Source: Cylindrospermum sp. FACHB-282 (GTDB lineage: Bacteria > Cyanobacteriota > Cyanobacteriia > Cyanobacteriales > Nostocaceae). Taken from it: a stretch of 64,000 nt of DNA. The notes under the pieces were generated by a model. That model was not told the DNA's origin. It made no database searches and saw nothing but the letters and a program-made list of their open reading frames with translations. Below, piece after piece: positions 16,171-25,553 of the stretch. The first letter of the stretch is position 1, and each line of letters begins with the position of its first letter. Location of the stretch: the NCBI RefSeq assembly GCF_014697195.1, contig NZ_JACJRJ010000010.1, positions 1 through 64,000 of the forward strand, in the 5' to 3' direction. Made by a program: the position numbers and the translations under genes.

Positions 16171-19100
16171 TCAAGCTGTTTGGGCTAGTTGTTGCTGATT
16201 GAGATAGTAGTAATGACCTCTTTTAGAGATTAAGTAGTCGTGAGTGCCGCTTTCCACTAAAAGGCCCCGATCTAAGACTAAAATCAGGTCAGCATGGCGC
16301 ACAGTGGAAAGGCGATGGGCAATAATCAGACTTGTGCGTCCTTGGAGAATTTTTTTGAGATTAGTCTGAATAATCCGCTCAGATTCTGAATCTAGGTGAC
16401 TTGTGGCTTCATCTAAAATCAATAGGCGGGGATTGCCTAATAAGGCACGAGCGATCGCTAAACGTTGACGTTGTCCCCCCGATAACATTCCCCCACCTTC
16501 CCCAATTTGGGTTTCGTAAGCCATTGGCATTCGCTGAATAAATTCATCTGCTCCTGCCTGACGCGCCGCTTCCGTAATCTCTTCTAAAGTGGCTTCCGGA
16601 TGAGCAATGCTAATATTTTCGCGAATTGTCCCGCCAAACAAAAACGTATCTTGATCGACAACCCCAATTTGCGATCGCAGCGATCGCAGGGAAATATTAG
16701 TCACATCTTGATTGTCAATTAACACTTTCCCATCCGTCGGCAGATATAAGCCTAAAATCAACTTAGAAAGAGTAGTTTTGCCAGAACCACTACGCCCCAC
16801 AACCGCGACAGTTTGCTCTGGCTTGATTTCAAAACTCAGATTTTCCAGCACATTCACATCACTTTCTGAGTGATAGCGAAAAGTGACATTATCAAAGCGA
16901 ATTTTACCCCGTAGCCTGGGTAAAGACTGACGGTGTTGATGCTCTAAATCTTCCTCTGGTTCAGCTTCCAAAATGTCATTAATCCGCTCTGTAGAAATAA
17001 CCACTTCCTGTAATTGATTCCACAGAACTATTAACCGCTGAAAAGGCTGAATCACGTTACCTAGCAACATATTAAAAGCAACTAACTGGCCAATTGTCAG
17101 TTGGTTTTGAATTACTAGCCATGCACCAAACCACAACAATCCTGTACCTGCTAGAGATTGAATTGTCGCACTGAAAATTTGCAGTTGATTACCAATTACT
17201 TGACCGCTAAAACTTTTTTTTGTTAACTTATTCAGCAGTTCTTCCCAATGCCAGCGTACTGTCTGCTCAATAGCCATTGAGCGAATAGAAGCAACCCCTG
17301 TCAAAGCTTGAATCAGATAACTGTTTTCATTGGCTCCAGCACTAAAAACTTCGCGGTTGATGCGGCGCAAAAAAGGAGTGGCCACAACTGCCAACAGTAG
17401 ATAAGGTGGTAAGACAGCTAAAGTCAGCCAGGCCATTGCCGAACTGTACCAAAACATCAACCCCAAATAGATAAACACCGTCAGCAAATCCAAACAAATA
17501 GATAGTGCTTCCCCGGTGAGGAAACGCTGAATTTTTTGATTTTCTTGGACGCGAGAAACAATATCGCCAACGTAACGCGACTCAAAGAAAGAAAGAGGTA
17601 AGCGAAAGGTATGTTTGATAAAACCTACCAACAACGCTACGCCGATGCGGTTGGCTGTATGGTCTAGCAAATATTGCCGTAGTCCGTTGATAGCAATGCG
17701 GAACAACCCAAAAATCACCAACCCGAAACCAACGGCGTTTAATGTCAGAGTACTACCCTGGACAATTACTCTGTCTAAGATCAGTTGGGTAAATAGAGGA
17801 GTAACAAGTCCAAAAACCTGAATTAACACCGAAGCAACAAACACTTCTAGCAATACTTGTTTGTGTGGTTTGACTAAATCAAGCAACTGCCAAAATGGTG
17901 TATTTGCTTCTGGGGTTTCTTTGAGTGAGTTTGTGGGTTGCAATAACAACGCGTAACCAGTCCAACCAGCTTTGAATTCCTCATTGGTGAGAGTACGTTG
18001 ACCAATGGCTGGGTCGCCGACAATCACCCGTTTTTTGCTGATTTCATAGACAACTATATAGTGCTTGCCTTCCCAATGAGCGATCGCTGGTAGAGGTTGT
18101 TGTGCAAATTTATCAAAGCTAGCTTTCACCGGACGGGTAGCAAAACCGATGCTTTCTGCCGCTGATGTTAAACTCCGCATTGATGCACCGCTGCGGCTAA
18201 CGTTGGCTAAATCCCGCAGCCGATTGACACTCAAGTTTTTGCCCCAATAGCGACTAATCATCACCAAGCAAGCTGCCCCACAGTCAGAGGCACTTTGTTG
18301 AGCAAAGAATGGATAGCGCTTGGTAACACGTTGCCACCAATGACCCACACTCACATTGGGGTTGGGAAAGTAAGCTTTTCGTTTCTTTGGTTGTGGCTGT
18401 GGTTGTTGCTCTGGGGTTGATTGGGGAAATGTAATCAGATTTCGGTTGATTTGGGCAAGTTGTTCGACAGCTACAGCAGCGGATGGCCCTTCTCCAAAGT
18501 CGTTCAACTCTGCTAATTGTGGCCAGTGTTCCAGTGCTGTTGGCCAATCAGCATGACGCAGAGCGTATGCGATCGTTGGTTGTGTCGCTTGCCAACTCCC
18601 CTGCTGAGGATTTACATAAATGTTGCCTGGTATTACAGTCCGCCCGTCAGAGTACAGTAGTTCACCCCGACGCAGCAGCCAAAGCTTGGTATCTTTGGTG
18701 AGTTTGCTATTGAGAGAACCACTTTCGAGATTGTGGCGCTCAAATAGACATAGCGCTTTGAACATCGACTCGGAAGAGCTATTTTGCGGCAGTAGGGAGT
18801 TTTGGCAACATAACAGCAGCTCATCCCAAAGTTCTGCCTTTGTGAGGAGGCATAAGCGAACATTATCAGATGAGCCAAAGATTTCTTGCAACACCTCTTG
18901 GTGAAGATAGCAGAGCTTTAAATTCACAGAAGCTCTGGCCACATAAGGAATAAAATCCTCTTCTGGAAACAGAGTCAACTCGCCAAATGATGCCCCAGGG
19001 GAAAGGGTAGTAATTAAGTTATTGGCGCTATCTAGCAGTCTAGCTTTACCTGTAAGAATGATATAAATTCCCGGATTTGCTGTTGTTGCTTGCCAGAATT

Positions 19101-19230
19101 GTTTGGCTACTGGTGGTTCAACAATTTCTACTGCTTTAACGCACTGATCAATTTCCCTGCTTGACAACGACTCACCCAAGGTTTGGGCGATTTGTTCAGC
19201 CAACTGTTGTGGGGAAAACGCTCTTTGCAT
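16171..19230 (-). CDS. cNMP-binding / C39 peptidase / ABC exporter
   Basis: A 1019-residue peptidase-containing ABC transporter. Domain order: cyclic-nucleotide-binding-like domain (about residues 35-130, 'IYIILTGKARLL', 'LSPGASFGELTLFP'); a variable linker; C39 peptidase with catalytic Cys317 ('SASDCGAAC'), His in 'HWEGKHYIV' and Asp in 'VGDPAIG'; six-helix membrane domain; ATPase with Walker A 'GRSGSGKTT', signature 'LSGGQ' and Walker B 'LLILDEAT'. It should cleave Gly-Gly leaders in the cytoplasm and export the peptides. GGAGG precedes the start. As I recall, HetC of Anabaena is a similar long C39-type exporter gene next to hetP; homology to HetC itself was not tested. Second gene of the HTH/ABC/HlyD operon. 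Confidence 0.9.
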   Translation of the reverse strand: MQRAFSPQQLAEQIAQTLGESLSSREIDQCVKAVEIVEPPVAKQFWQATTANPGIYIILTGKARLLDSANNLITTLSPGASFGELTLFPEEDFIPYVARASVNLKLCYLHQEVLQEIFGSSDNVRLCLLTKAELWDELLLCCQNSLLPQNSSSESMFKALCLFERHNLESGSLNSKLTKDTKLWLLRRGELLYSDGRTVIPGNIYVNPQQGSWQATQPTIAYALRHADWPTALEHWPQLAELNDFGEGPSAAVAVEQLAQINRNLITFPQSTPEQQPQPQPKKRKAYFPNPNVSVGHWWQRVTKRYPFFAQQSASDCGAACLVMISRYWGKNLSVNRLRDLANVSRSGASMRSLTSAAESIGFATRPVKASFDKFAQQPLPAIAHWEGKHYIVVYEISKKRVIVGDPAIGQRTLTNEEFKAGWTGYALLLQPTNSLKETPEANTPFWQLLDLVKPHKQVLLEVFVASVLIQVFGLVTPLFTQLILDRVIVQGSTLTLNAVGFGLVIFGLFRIAINGLRQYLLDHTANRIGVALLVGFIKHTFRLPLSFFESRYVGDIVSRVQENQKIQRFLTGEALSICLDLLTVFIYLGLMFWYSSAMAWLTLAVLPPYLLLAVVATPFLRRINREVFSAGANENSYLIQALTGVASIRSMAIEQTVRWHWEELLNKLTKKSFSGQVIGNQLQIFSATIQSLAGTGLLWFGAWLVIQNQLTIGQLVAFNMLLGNVIQPFQRLIVLWNQLQEVVISTERINDILEAEPEEDLEHQHRQSLPRLRGKIRFDNVTFRYHSESDVNVLENLSFEIKPEQTVAVVGRSGSGKTTLSKLILGLYLPTDGKVLIDNQDVTNISLRSLRSQIGVVDQDTFLFGGTIRENISIAHPEATLEEITEAARQAGADEFIQRMPMAYETQIGEGGGMLSGGQRQRLAIARALLGNPRLLILDEATSHLDSESERIIQTNLKKILQGRTSLIIAHRLSTVRHADLILVLDRGLLVESGTHDYLISKRGHYYYLNQQQLAQTA

Positions 19231-19251
19231 TTCCTTACCTCCAAAACACTA

Positions 19252-19851
19252 CTACTTATTGGTCTGAATCAGATTGAATGACCAATGGAAACTAGGTTTG
19301 GAGTTAGATTCCAAGTCGCAAATCGTAATACCAGCGTCCTTAGTATGATCAGTTTCTGCTGGACAGGAACTTTTTCGCTTAGTGGAAAGTCCCATTTGTT
19401 TAAGCAGGCGATTAATATGGCGATCGCTAATTTCGATGCCAAATTCAGTCGCTAAATGTTTGCTTAACCATTGAGCTGTCCAATAACCAAAAGCATAGCC
19501 ATATTCACGAGGACTATGGCTTACCAATTCCTTCAACCTTTCAAGATATTGATGACTCACCGTCTTTGGTCTACCTATCGGTCGCTCACTCCACTTGTGC
19601 GCCATACCTGCTTGAGCTACACCAATCCAATACCGCGCCATCTCTTGAGAACAACTTAATATTTCACAGATTTGGGCTTGGGATTTACCCATATCTGCCA
19701 ACAGCATAATTTCCATCCGCCGCCGAAATTCTGGCTGTAAATTAGCTTGCAAATTTTTTACTAGCGCCTTACGCTGAAATGGGGTTAAAAACTTACCTTC
19801 CTGTGTCTCATAACCCTCAAAAGCTTTATCTAGACTGGAATAGTATGACAT
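19252..19851 (-). CDS. Helix-turn-helix protein related to transposase N-termini
   Basis: About 199 residues. It has two predicted DNA-binding parts: an HTH around 'MGKSQAQICEILSCSQEMARYW' (split, about residues 54-75) and a winged-HTH 'FGIEISDRHINRLLKQMGLS' (about 140-160) of the kind found at the N-terminus of IS630-type transposases. The DDE catalytic domain is absent, and the gene ends 21 bp before the exporter start, so it looks domesticated as the first gene and possible regulator of the exporter operon. I prefer the ATG at 19851, with aagg just upstream, to the TTG at 19890. A 10-bp perfect inverted repeat at 19950-19975 upstream could be its target. A truncated insertion sequence is the alternative. 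Confidence 0.65.
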   Translation of the reverse strand: MSYYSSLDKAFEGYETQEGKFLTPFQRKALVKNLQANLQPEFRRRMEIMLLADMGKSQAQICEILSCSQEMARYWIGVAQAGMAHKWSERPIGRPKTVSHQYLERLKELVSHSPREYGYAFGYWTAQWLSKHLATEFGIEISDRHINRLLKQMGLSTKRKSSCPAETDHTKDAGITICDLESNSKPSFHWSFNLIQTNK

Positions 19852-21189
19852 AATCCTTACCAGTTGCCGTCTACTGTACAATGTGGGCAATTATGTACGT
19901 TGCAGATGTTGCTGAAATTTAGATGCCTAAGATTTTACAGATGCTTTCATTAATTAGCCTGTTATGGCTAATTAAGTATTTACATAATGTGTAACTCACG
20001 CTAGATATTTCCCCCTAGCTTTCTCAAACTCTAGAGAGTCATACCTGCGTTTACTTAGATTTTGATCCATCAATATCCGGCTTTAACGCGCTCCATCTGA
20101 TAAAAACAGAACATCAAAAAATCTGAGCCAGACCATGTAAATTTGGTTTTTTCCATTCAGTAAAATCTTGATCAAAAACTACACTCCAAAGTTACTAGAG
20201 CCGATAGTTTACAAGCAGTAGTCAGCATCCCTGATAAAATATGCAGCAAGCATAGCTGTTCTGTCCCTGATAAACAGCAGTGTCTGGTAAAACACCTAAA
20301 ACTAGTGAACTACTCACTGGTTAACCCCAAGAGCTAGAAAGACTTTCCTGGCACTTGCTACAACAATGGTATTGACTGAAACCATTTACCCCGGTTGATC
20401 ATAACAGGAAAGCAATTTAGAGCCTGAACTCGGCTCTTTATTTGAGGATATTACTGAACTCTGCAAAGCAGATTCATAGGTCAACCTCCGAATATTTAGG
20501 TTGGTTAATTTTTGATTACCAAAAAGAGGTTGAAAGCTGTTCAACAGATTGAAGCCTAAAAATAGCCAATGTCAGGCATGAGTGAAAATCTATTTCCTAC
20601 ACTAGCCTAACACTAGTGTTTTCTCATCAGCAGATCATCATAAATCTGAAATTCTCTGTAAAAGCAGTTCAACTAAAAAGCGACAGTTCCTCACTCTTTG
20701 CCTTGTTTAAGAATTTTCCTACATCCTAGCCAGGAGATTTTATAAAAAAAATAAATTTCACCAAATATTCATAATATCTTCATCAAATATTCATAATTTG
20801 ATGCAAGTGAACAATAAGAGCTTAGTTATTAATTTTATTGTTAAATTAACCGAGTTAATTTAAAATTACTAATCAAACTAATTCTGGACTGGCAAATTTA
20901 TATTTGATGCTAAATATCAGCATAAAAATCAAATAGTATCATCAACATCTAGCTACTAGATATGCATCTATCTTTAGTTAGAAACTGACATACTTGTTAA
21001 TATCTGACATAACTTATAATATATCTACTAAATTTGTATCTATCTCTAGCATCAAAACCCTATAGAGTGAAAAATACTCATTTTTTTCTAATTACTGTTG
21101 ATAAATCTAACCTTAGTTGGATGATACTTTAATTCAATATATTTATTACCTGGCAAAATTCAGTCTAGGAAAGTAACACAGCCAATAGT
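19852..21189. other. 1.3-kb noncoding interval
   Basis: A long AT-rich gap between the HTH gene and a parvulin-like gene, both leftward. No reading frame or known RNA is recognised. The palindrome TTAATTAGCC / GGCTAATTAA (19950-19975, 6-bp loop) stands about 100 bp upstream of the HTH start and is an operator candidate. Sequence beyond 20750 is extremely A/T-rich. Confidence 0.5.
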
Positions 21190-21939
21190 CTAAACTGTGT
21201 CTTTTAATGACGACTTCAGTAGAGAGTCTAGTTCAGAAGCTAGCCAACGTTGAAACATATTATTGAGAATTTCTTGATACCTTTCAGAAGTTAATTCCGC
21301 TGGTAGGAACTCTTCAACCATAAAAAGATGATAACCTTGATCAGTTTTAAAGGGAGGAATCAACTGTTTAGCTGGTGTACTAAATACAACAGCAGCTATA
21401 TCTGGCTGGAGAGCAAAACGGTAAATCTTACCTTCATAACCGCACTTGTATCTGCGTTGTTCATCCATATCATAAAGGTGAGCAGCATGATAAAAGCTAA
21501 TTTCTCCTTCTTCTATCTGATAAAAAAGTTCTTGAGCAAATTTTTCATAAGAAACAATAATTTGATAAAGCACAACTTGCTCAAAGTCTAGACGATTTTG
21601 GAAAAAGACCTTTTTAACTTCTTGAGCAAACAACGTTTCAGCTAATTTTTGTGAGAGCAGTCTAGCATGAATTCCCACTTCCCAATCTTCAGGAGTAATT
21701 AATTGATCTGCTAACCATGCTATTGTATCCGTAGCCTTCTCTAAGCGCTTATTTCGGCGCAGATTATCCGCTTGCTCCTCAATTTCTTCTGCTGTGACAC
21801 TTATGCCCCTTTCCTGAGCTACGTGGAAAATAACTCTTTGAAATATAACATTCTGGTATACTTCCTTAAAATTCATTTTGCTCTTGAGGAAGTTGATAAT
21901 TTCCTCTGGTTCAACAATTATATTTACAGGATTATTCAT
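21190..21939 (-). CDS. Parvulin-like (SurA/PpiC-type) protein 3
   Basis: A 249-residue paralogue of the proteins at 10384 and 11814. The N-terminal helical part includes 'TAEEIEEQADNLRRNKRL' (about residues 50-67); the PpiC domain covers about 120-225 with 'KCGYEGKIYRF' and 'KTDQGYHLFMVEEF'. The first parvulin His is missing again ('VVLYQIIV'), as in all three copies. No signal peptide. It is transcribed leftward and sits 19 bp from the edge of an insertion-sequence relic that may have separated it from its original promoter. A chaperone role for the exported peptides is inferred only from the repeated association with C39 exporters. Confidence 0.72.
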   Translation of the reverse strand: MNNPVNIIVEPEEIINFLKSKMNFKEVYQNVIFQRVIFHVAQERGISVTAEEIEEQADNLRRNKRLEKATDTIAWLADQLITPEDWEVGIHARLLSQKLAETLFAQEVKKVFFQNRLDFEQVVLYQIIVSYEKFAQELFYQIEEGEISFYHAAHLYDMDEQRRYKCGYEGKIYRFALQPDIAAVVFSTPAKQLIPPFKTDQGYHLFMVEEFLPAELTSERYQEILNNMFQRWLASELDSLLKSSLKDTV

Positions 21940-21957
21940 CGGTATTTATTTTTTTAT

Positions 21958-22412
21958 AACTGACATATTGACAAAATAGGCAAAAACTGTATTAGGTGGA
22001 ATAAGGAAACTTTCAGGCGCTTAATCTCCCAATGGATTGAATGTAATTCCTGGAATTCAGCTTGCTTAACCGCAATTAGTGCATCTTCATCCGGTACAAA
22101 TATAATGTAGTCTCTTTTTTCTTCGTTTTTGAAGCTTTTTTGAAATACTTTTACTTTGCCGAAACTGTTTAGATGAACTATTAAGCCTTCATCTGGAATT
22201 TCTAGATGTTCAATTTAAGTATAATCTCGACCATTTATGGACAGGTTCTGATTATTTGCTACACCCATCATTATATTCAAGACAATAGATGTATTATCAC
22301 TCTTTCAATGCCCCCTCTTAAAATTTGCGGTAAGCATACCGTAGGCTTATCGCCTGAAAATTTCCTATTTACACCCAATACATTTATTCCCTATTTTGTC
22401 AATTCGTAAGTC
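21958..22412. mobile_element. Degenerate insertion sequence relic
   Basis: The ends carry similar inverted sequences: ctattttgtcaa on the minus strand near 21966-21985 and on the plus strand near 22391-22402, extending to gtmagt. Between them lies a transposase fragment (22014-22214). The internal deletion leaves about 450 bp. Similar end sequence (ttttttgtcaatgcgtaagtc) appears twice in the tandem repeat at 27153-27348. Confidence 0.5.
22014..22214 (-). pseudogene. Transposase fragment, IS701-like
   Basis: An open frame without start or stop reads 'GLIVHLNSFGKVKVFQKSFK', then 'RDYIIFVPDEDAL' and 'ELHSIHWEIKRL'. This matches the C-terminal region of IS701/IS4-like transposases, where H-W-x-I-E-x-x-H-R is the conserved block around the last catalytic Glu. 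The frame is lost immediately after that block. About 67 codons survive; it is not functional. Confidence 0.6.
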
Positions 22413-22760
22413 CTAATAAACTTAAAAGCAAAAGAAAAAATTAAAATTGTATAATTCGTATATGCAATTTCTTTTTATCCTAATATACTAAAAAAAGAGG
22501 AGTTAATAATATCCTCTCAAAATTCAGCCTGACACTAAAAACTTAGCTACTACTATTTCAAATAGGGGTAACTTTTGCTTTTTACCTTTGTGTCTACTCT
22601 GCAAGAACGACTACTTGTGAGAACTGCTAGTCTTCCATGACACCAAAGGCAAAGGTCAGATGGGTGAGACTTAGATATTATCTATCAGCAACGCCTAAAT
22701 TGTAGGCGTTTAAAAATCTTTAGCGTACTTCCTAAACACAAACTTTTAGGAGAAACTCAA
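22413..22760. other. Promoter interval of exporter cassette 2
   Basis: AT-rich, no gene. It must carry the promoter for the 22761 gene. An imperfect inverted repeat with 'acgcctaaattgtaggcgt' lies near 22689-22709. A good Shine-Dalgarno (aggag, 22749) precedes the next ATG. Confidence 0.4.
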
Positions 22761-23129
22761 ATGGCTATCACAGCAAAAAAAGCCCTGTTAAACAACCAAA
22801 GCATCTTACAAAATTTTGCTTTAGTTGAAGAAATTGACGAACAAGCTGCTGAAATAATTTCTGGTGGTTACGAGGTGTTTACGATTAGAAACAAAACACA
22901 ATACAACATTACCCATGTCTTAGATGGTAAGGAATTCCTAATGAAACCAAATGAAGAATGGATATATACTGCCTACCAAGGAGGAACCATTAAATTTGAC
23001 GTGGACGGTCGAGATGATTACAACCAATCCAAATCATACAATTTGTCCGATGGAAAAATATATGAATTTCAAGACAATAAATACACTGCTGGCAACCCAT
23101 ATGATATCGAACTCTATAGCGTAGGTTAA
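22761..23129 (+). CDS. Gly-Gly leader exported protein (precursor 6)
   Basis: A 122-residue protein with a double-glycine leader ending at Gly35-Gly36. Ile -4, Ala -7 and Ile -12 fit the C39 leader pattern, but the N-terminus ('MAITAKKALLNNQ') lacks the I-S-D-L box of precursors 1-5. The mature part, 86 residues, is polar and beta-strand-like, rich in Tyr, Asp, Asn and Lys, without Cys, and looks like a small folded protein more than a modified peptide. It is followed 174 bp later by a C39 exporter and then an HlyD adaptor on the same strand, so it is the natural cargo of that cassette. Function unknown. Confidence 0.68.
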   Translation: MAITAKKALLNNQSILQNFALVEEIDEQAAEIISGGYEVFTIRNKTQYNITHVLDGKEFLMKPNEEWIYTAYQGGTIKFDVDGRDDYNQSKSYNLSDGKIYEFQDNKYTAGNPYDIELYSVG

Positions 23130-23303
23130 GTTAATTTGGCTTTTCACATAACGTGGAAAGTCAGCGACTGACCTAACCCCCTACCTGATTTTTCTGCTAA
23201 AGAATTAAGTCTAATGCATAAATCCTAATTTTTCTGCGTAAATCCTGACTCAATACAGTCCAATGGCTTAACTATATTTTCGCCCCAAGAATTGCGCTTG
23301 AAA

Positions 23304-25466
23304 ATGAAATACAAAATTGTCCTTCAACACAGTGAAGAAGATTGTGGTGCAGCCACTTTAGCCACGATTTCCCAACACTACGGACGCACCTTTACCCTTA
23401 ACCGGGCGCGGGAAGCTGTTGGTACTGGGGCCAGAGGAACTACTCTATTGGGATTACGGCGGGGTGCAGAAGCTCTGGGATTTCATGCTAGGCAAGTTAA
23501 AGCCACTCCTCAACTAATCAACCAATTAGATCAAGCTCCTTTACCTGCAATTATTCACTGGAAAGGCTACCACTGGGTAGTATTATACGGGCAAAAAGGC
23601 AAAAAATATGTAATTGGCGACCCTGGCATTGGTATCCGTTACCTGACTCAGCAAGAGTTAATCACAGGTTGGAGTAATGGCGTAATGCTGCTACTGCTTC
23701 CAGATGAAAGCCGCTTTTATCAACAAGAATCAGATAAAATTGGCGGTCTTGGAGGTTACATCCAACGGGTTTACCCCTATCGCTTTATTTTAGCCCAAGC
23801 GATCGCCATGAACATCGCTATTGGACTCCTTTCCCTAGCATCTCCCTTCATGATGCAACTACTCACCGATGATGTCTTAATACGGGGAGATACCCAACTA
23901 TTAACCACCGTCGCTATTGGCGTCATCACCCTGAACTTAATTAGAAGCGCCATTAGTTTAGTACAATCGCACTTGATCGGTCATTTCGGTCAAAGATTGC
24001 AATTAGGATTGATTTTAGAATACGGGCGCAAGCTCTTACATTTACCCCTATCTTATTTTGAAGGACGACGCAGTGGGGAAGTTGTAAGTCGCATTGCTGA
24101 TGTCAACGCCGTTAATAAGTTAGTTTCCCAAATTGTCCTCGGATTACCCAGTCAATTTTTTATTGCTGTAGTCTCTTTGGGCTTTATGCTCTTTTATACT
24201 TGGGAGTTAACTCTAGCTTCTATAGTTGCATTTATCATTGTTACGGCTGTTAACTTGCTTTTTTTACCAGCACTGCGCCAAAAAACCCGCAATATGATTG
24301 TTTCTGGTACAGAAAACCAAGGTTTTTTAGTAGAAACATTTCGTGGGGTACAAGTCTTAAAAACTACCCAAGCTACACCCCAAGCCTGGGAAGAATATCA
24401 AGGAAATTTTGGGCGTCTGGCTAACCTAGGCTGGAGTACCATGCAGCTAGGACTTTACAGCAGCACAGTTACGAGTATTCTTTCTACATTTATTAATATT
24501 GGTATTCTCTGGATCGGTAGCTATTTAGTAATTAATCGTACTTTAACAATCGGACAATTGATTGCCTATAACGGCATGAGTGGCAATCTTCTTGGCTTTT
24601 TGAGTTCTGCCATCGGCTTAGTAGATGAGTTTATCACTTCCCAAATAGTCATTCAACGTCTGACAGAAGTTATTGATGCTACCCCAGAAGATGAAAATGA
24701 TTTGAAAAAGCAGTGGGTAGAAATTGCTGCCAATACAGATATTACTTGCACTGAAATTAATTTTCACCACACAGGTAGAGTTGATTTATTGCAAGATTTT
24801 TCTGTAACTATTCCTGGTGGTCAAGTAATTGCTCTAATTGGTAAATCTGGCTGTGGTAAAAGTACCCTAGCAAAATTGATTACTGGTTTATATAAAGTTC
24901 AGTCAGGGAATATTCGCTATGGTCTTTATAATCAGCAAGATATATCTTTAGAATGTCTCCGGCAACAGGTAATCTTGATACCACAAGAATCACATTTTTG
25001 GAGTCGTTCTATTATTGATAATTTCCACTTCAGCTACCCTCATATCAGTTTTGAAGAAATTGTCAAAGCCTGTCAAATTACTGGTGCAGACGAATTTATT
25101 AGCGAACTACCAGATAAATATCAAACTGTCTTAGGAGAATTTGGAGCTAATCTTTCTGGTGGGCAAAAGCAACGATTAGCCATAGCTAGAGCAATAGTTA
25201 CTGACCCACCTATTCTGATTTTAGATGAATCTACAGCCGCACTCGACCCAGTGAGTGAAGCCCAAATACTAGATAGGCTTTTAGACCATCGCCAGGGTAA
25301 AACTACTATTTTGATTAGTCACCGTTCTCAGGTCATCCAGCGTGCAGATTGGATTGTATTTTTAGAAAAAGGAAGTTTAAAAATCCAAGGTACACCAGAA
25401 GATTTGTGTAAGGTTTCAGGCGAGCATTTACACTTCTTAGATCATGTTGTTTTGAGAATGGGTTAG
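23304..25466 (+). CDS. C39 peptidase-containing ABC exporter 2
   Basis: A 720-residue peptidase/ABC exporter of the SunT/LagD type. The N-terminal C39 domain has the catalytic Cys14 ('SEEDCGAAT'), His ('IIHWKGYHWVV') and Asp ('VIGDPGIG'). The membrane domain follows (about residues 160-430), then the ATPase with Walker A 'GKSGCGKST', signature 'LSGGQ' and Walker B 'ILILDEST'. Unlike the exporter at 16171 it has no cyclic-nucleotide-like domain. I use the ATG at 23304 ('MKYKIVLQHS') instead of the TTG 12 bp upstream because it puts the C39 domain at the very N-terminus. It should remove the Gly-Gly leader of the 22761 product. Confidence 0.9.
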   Translation: MKYKIVLQHSEEDCGAATLATISQHYGRTFTLNRAREAVGTGARGTTLLGLRRGAEALGFHARQVKATPQLINQLDQAPLPAIIHWKGYHWVVLYGQKGKKYVIGDPGIGIRYLTQQELITGWSNGVMLLLLPDESRFYQQESDKIGGLGGYIQRVYPYRFILAQAIAMNIAIGLLSLASPFMMQLLTDDVLIRGDTQLLTTVAIGVITLNLIRSAISLVQSHLIGHFGQRLQLGLILEYGRKLLHLPLSYFEGRRSGEVVSRIADVNAVNKLVSQIVLGLPSQFFIAVVSLGFMLFYTWELTLASIVAFIIVTAVNLLFLPALRQKTRNMIVSGTENQGFLVETFRGVQVLKTTQATPQAWEEYQGNFGRLANLGWSTMQLGLYSSTVTSILSTFINIGILWIGSYLVINRTLTIGQLIAYNGMSGNLLGFLSSAIGLVDEFITSQIVIQRLTEVIDATPEDENDLKKQWVEIAANTDITCTEINFHHTGRVDLLQDFSVTIPGGQVIALIGKSGCGKSTLAKLITGLYKVQSGNIRYGLYNQQDISLECLRQQVILIPQESHFWSRSIIDNFHFSYPHISFEEIVKACQITGADEFISELPDKYQTVLGEFGANLSGGQKQRLAIARAIVTDPPILILDESTAALDPVSEAQILDRLLDHRQGKTTILISHRSQVIQRADWIVFLEKGSLKIQGTPEDLCKVSGEHLHFLDHVVLRMG

Positions 25467-25553
25467 TGCTGTTACCAATTCTATGTAAAGTTGCGCCAAA
25501 TAAAGCGCATCTTCATCTGCTGCTGTTCATACATTGTGCATTTTGAACTAACC

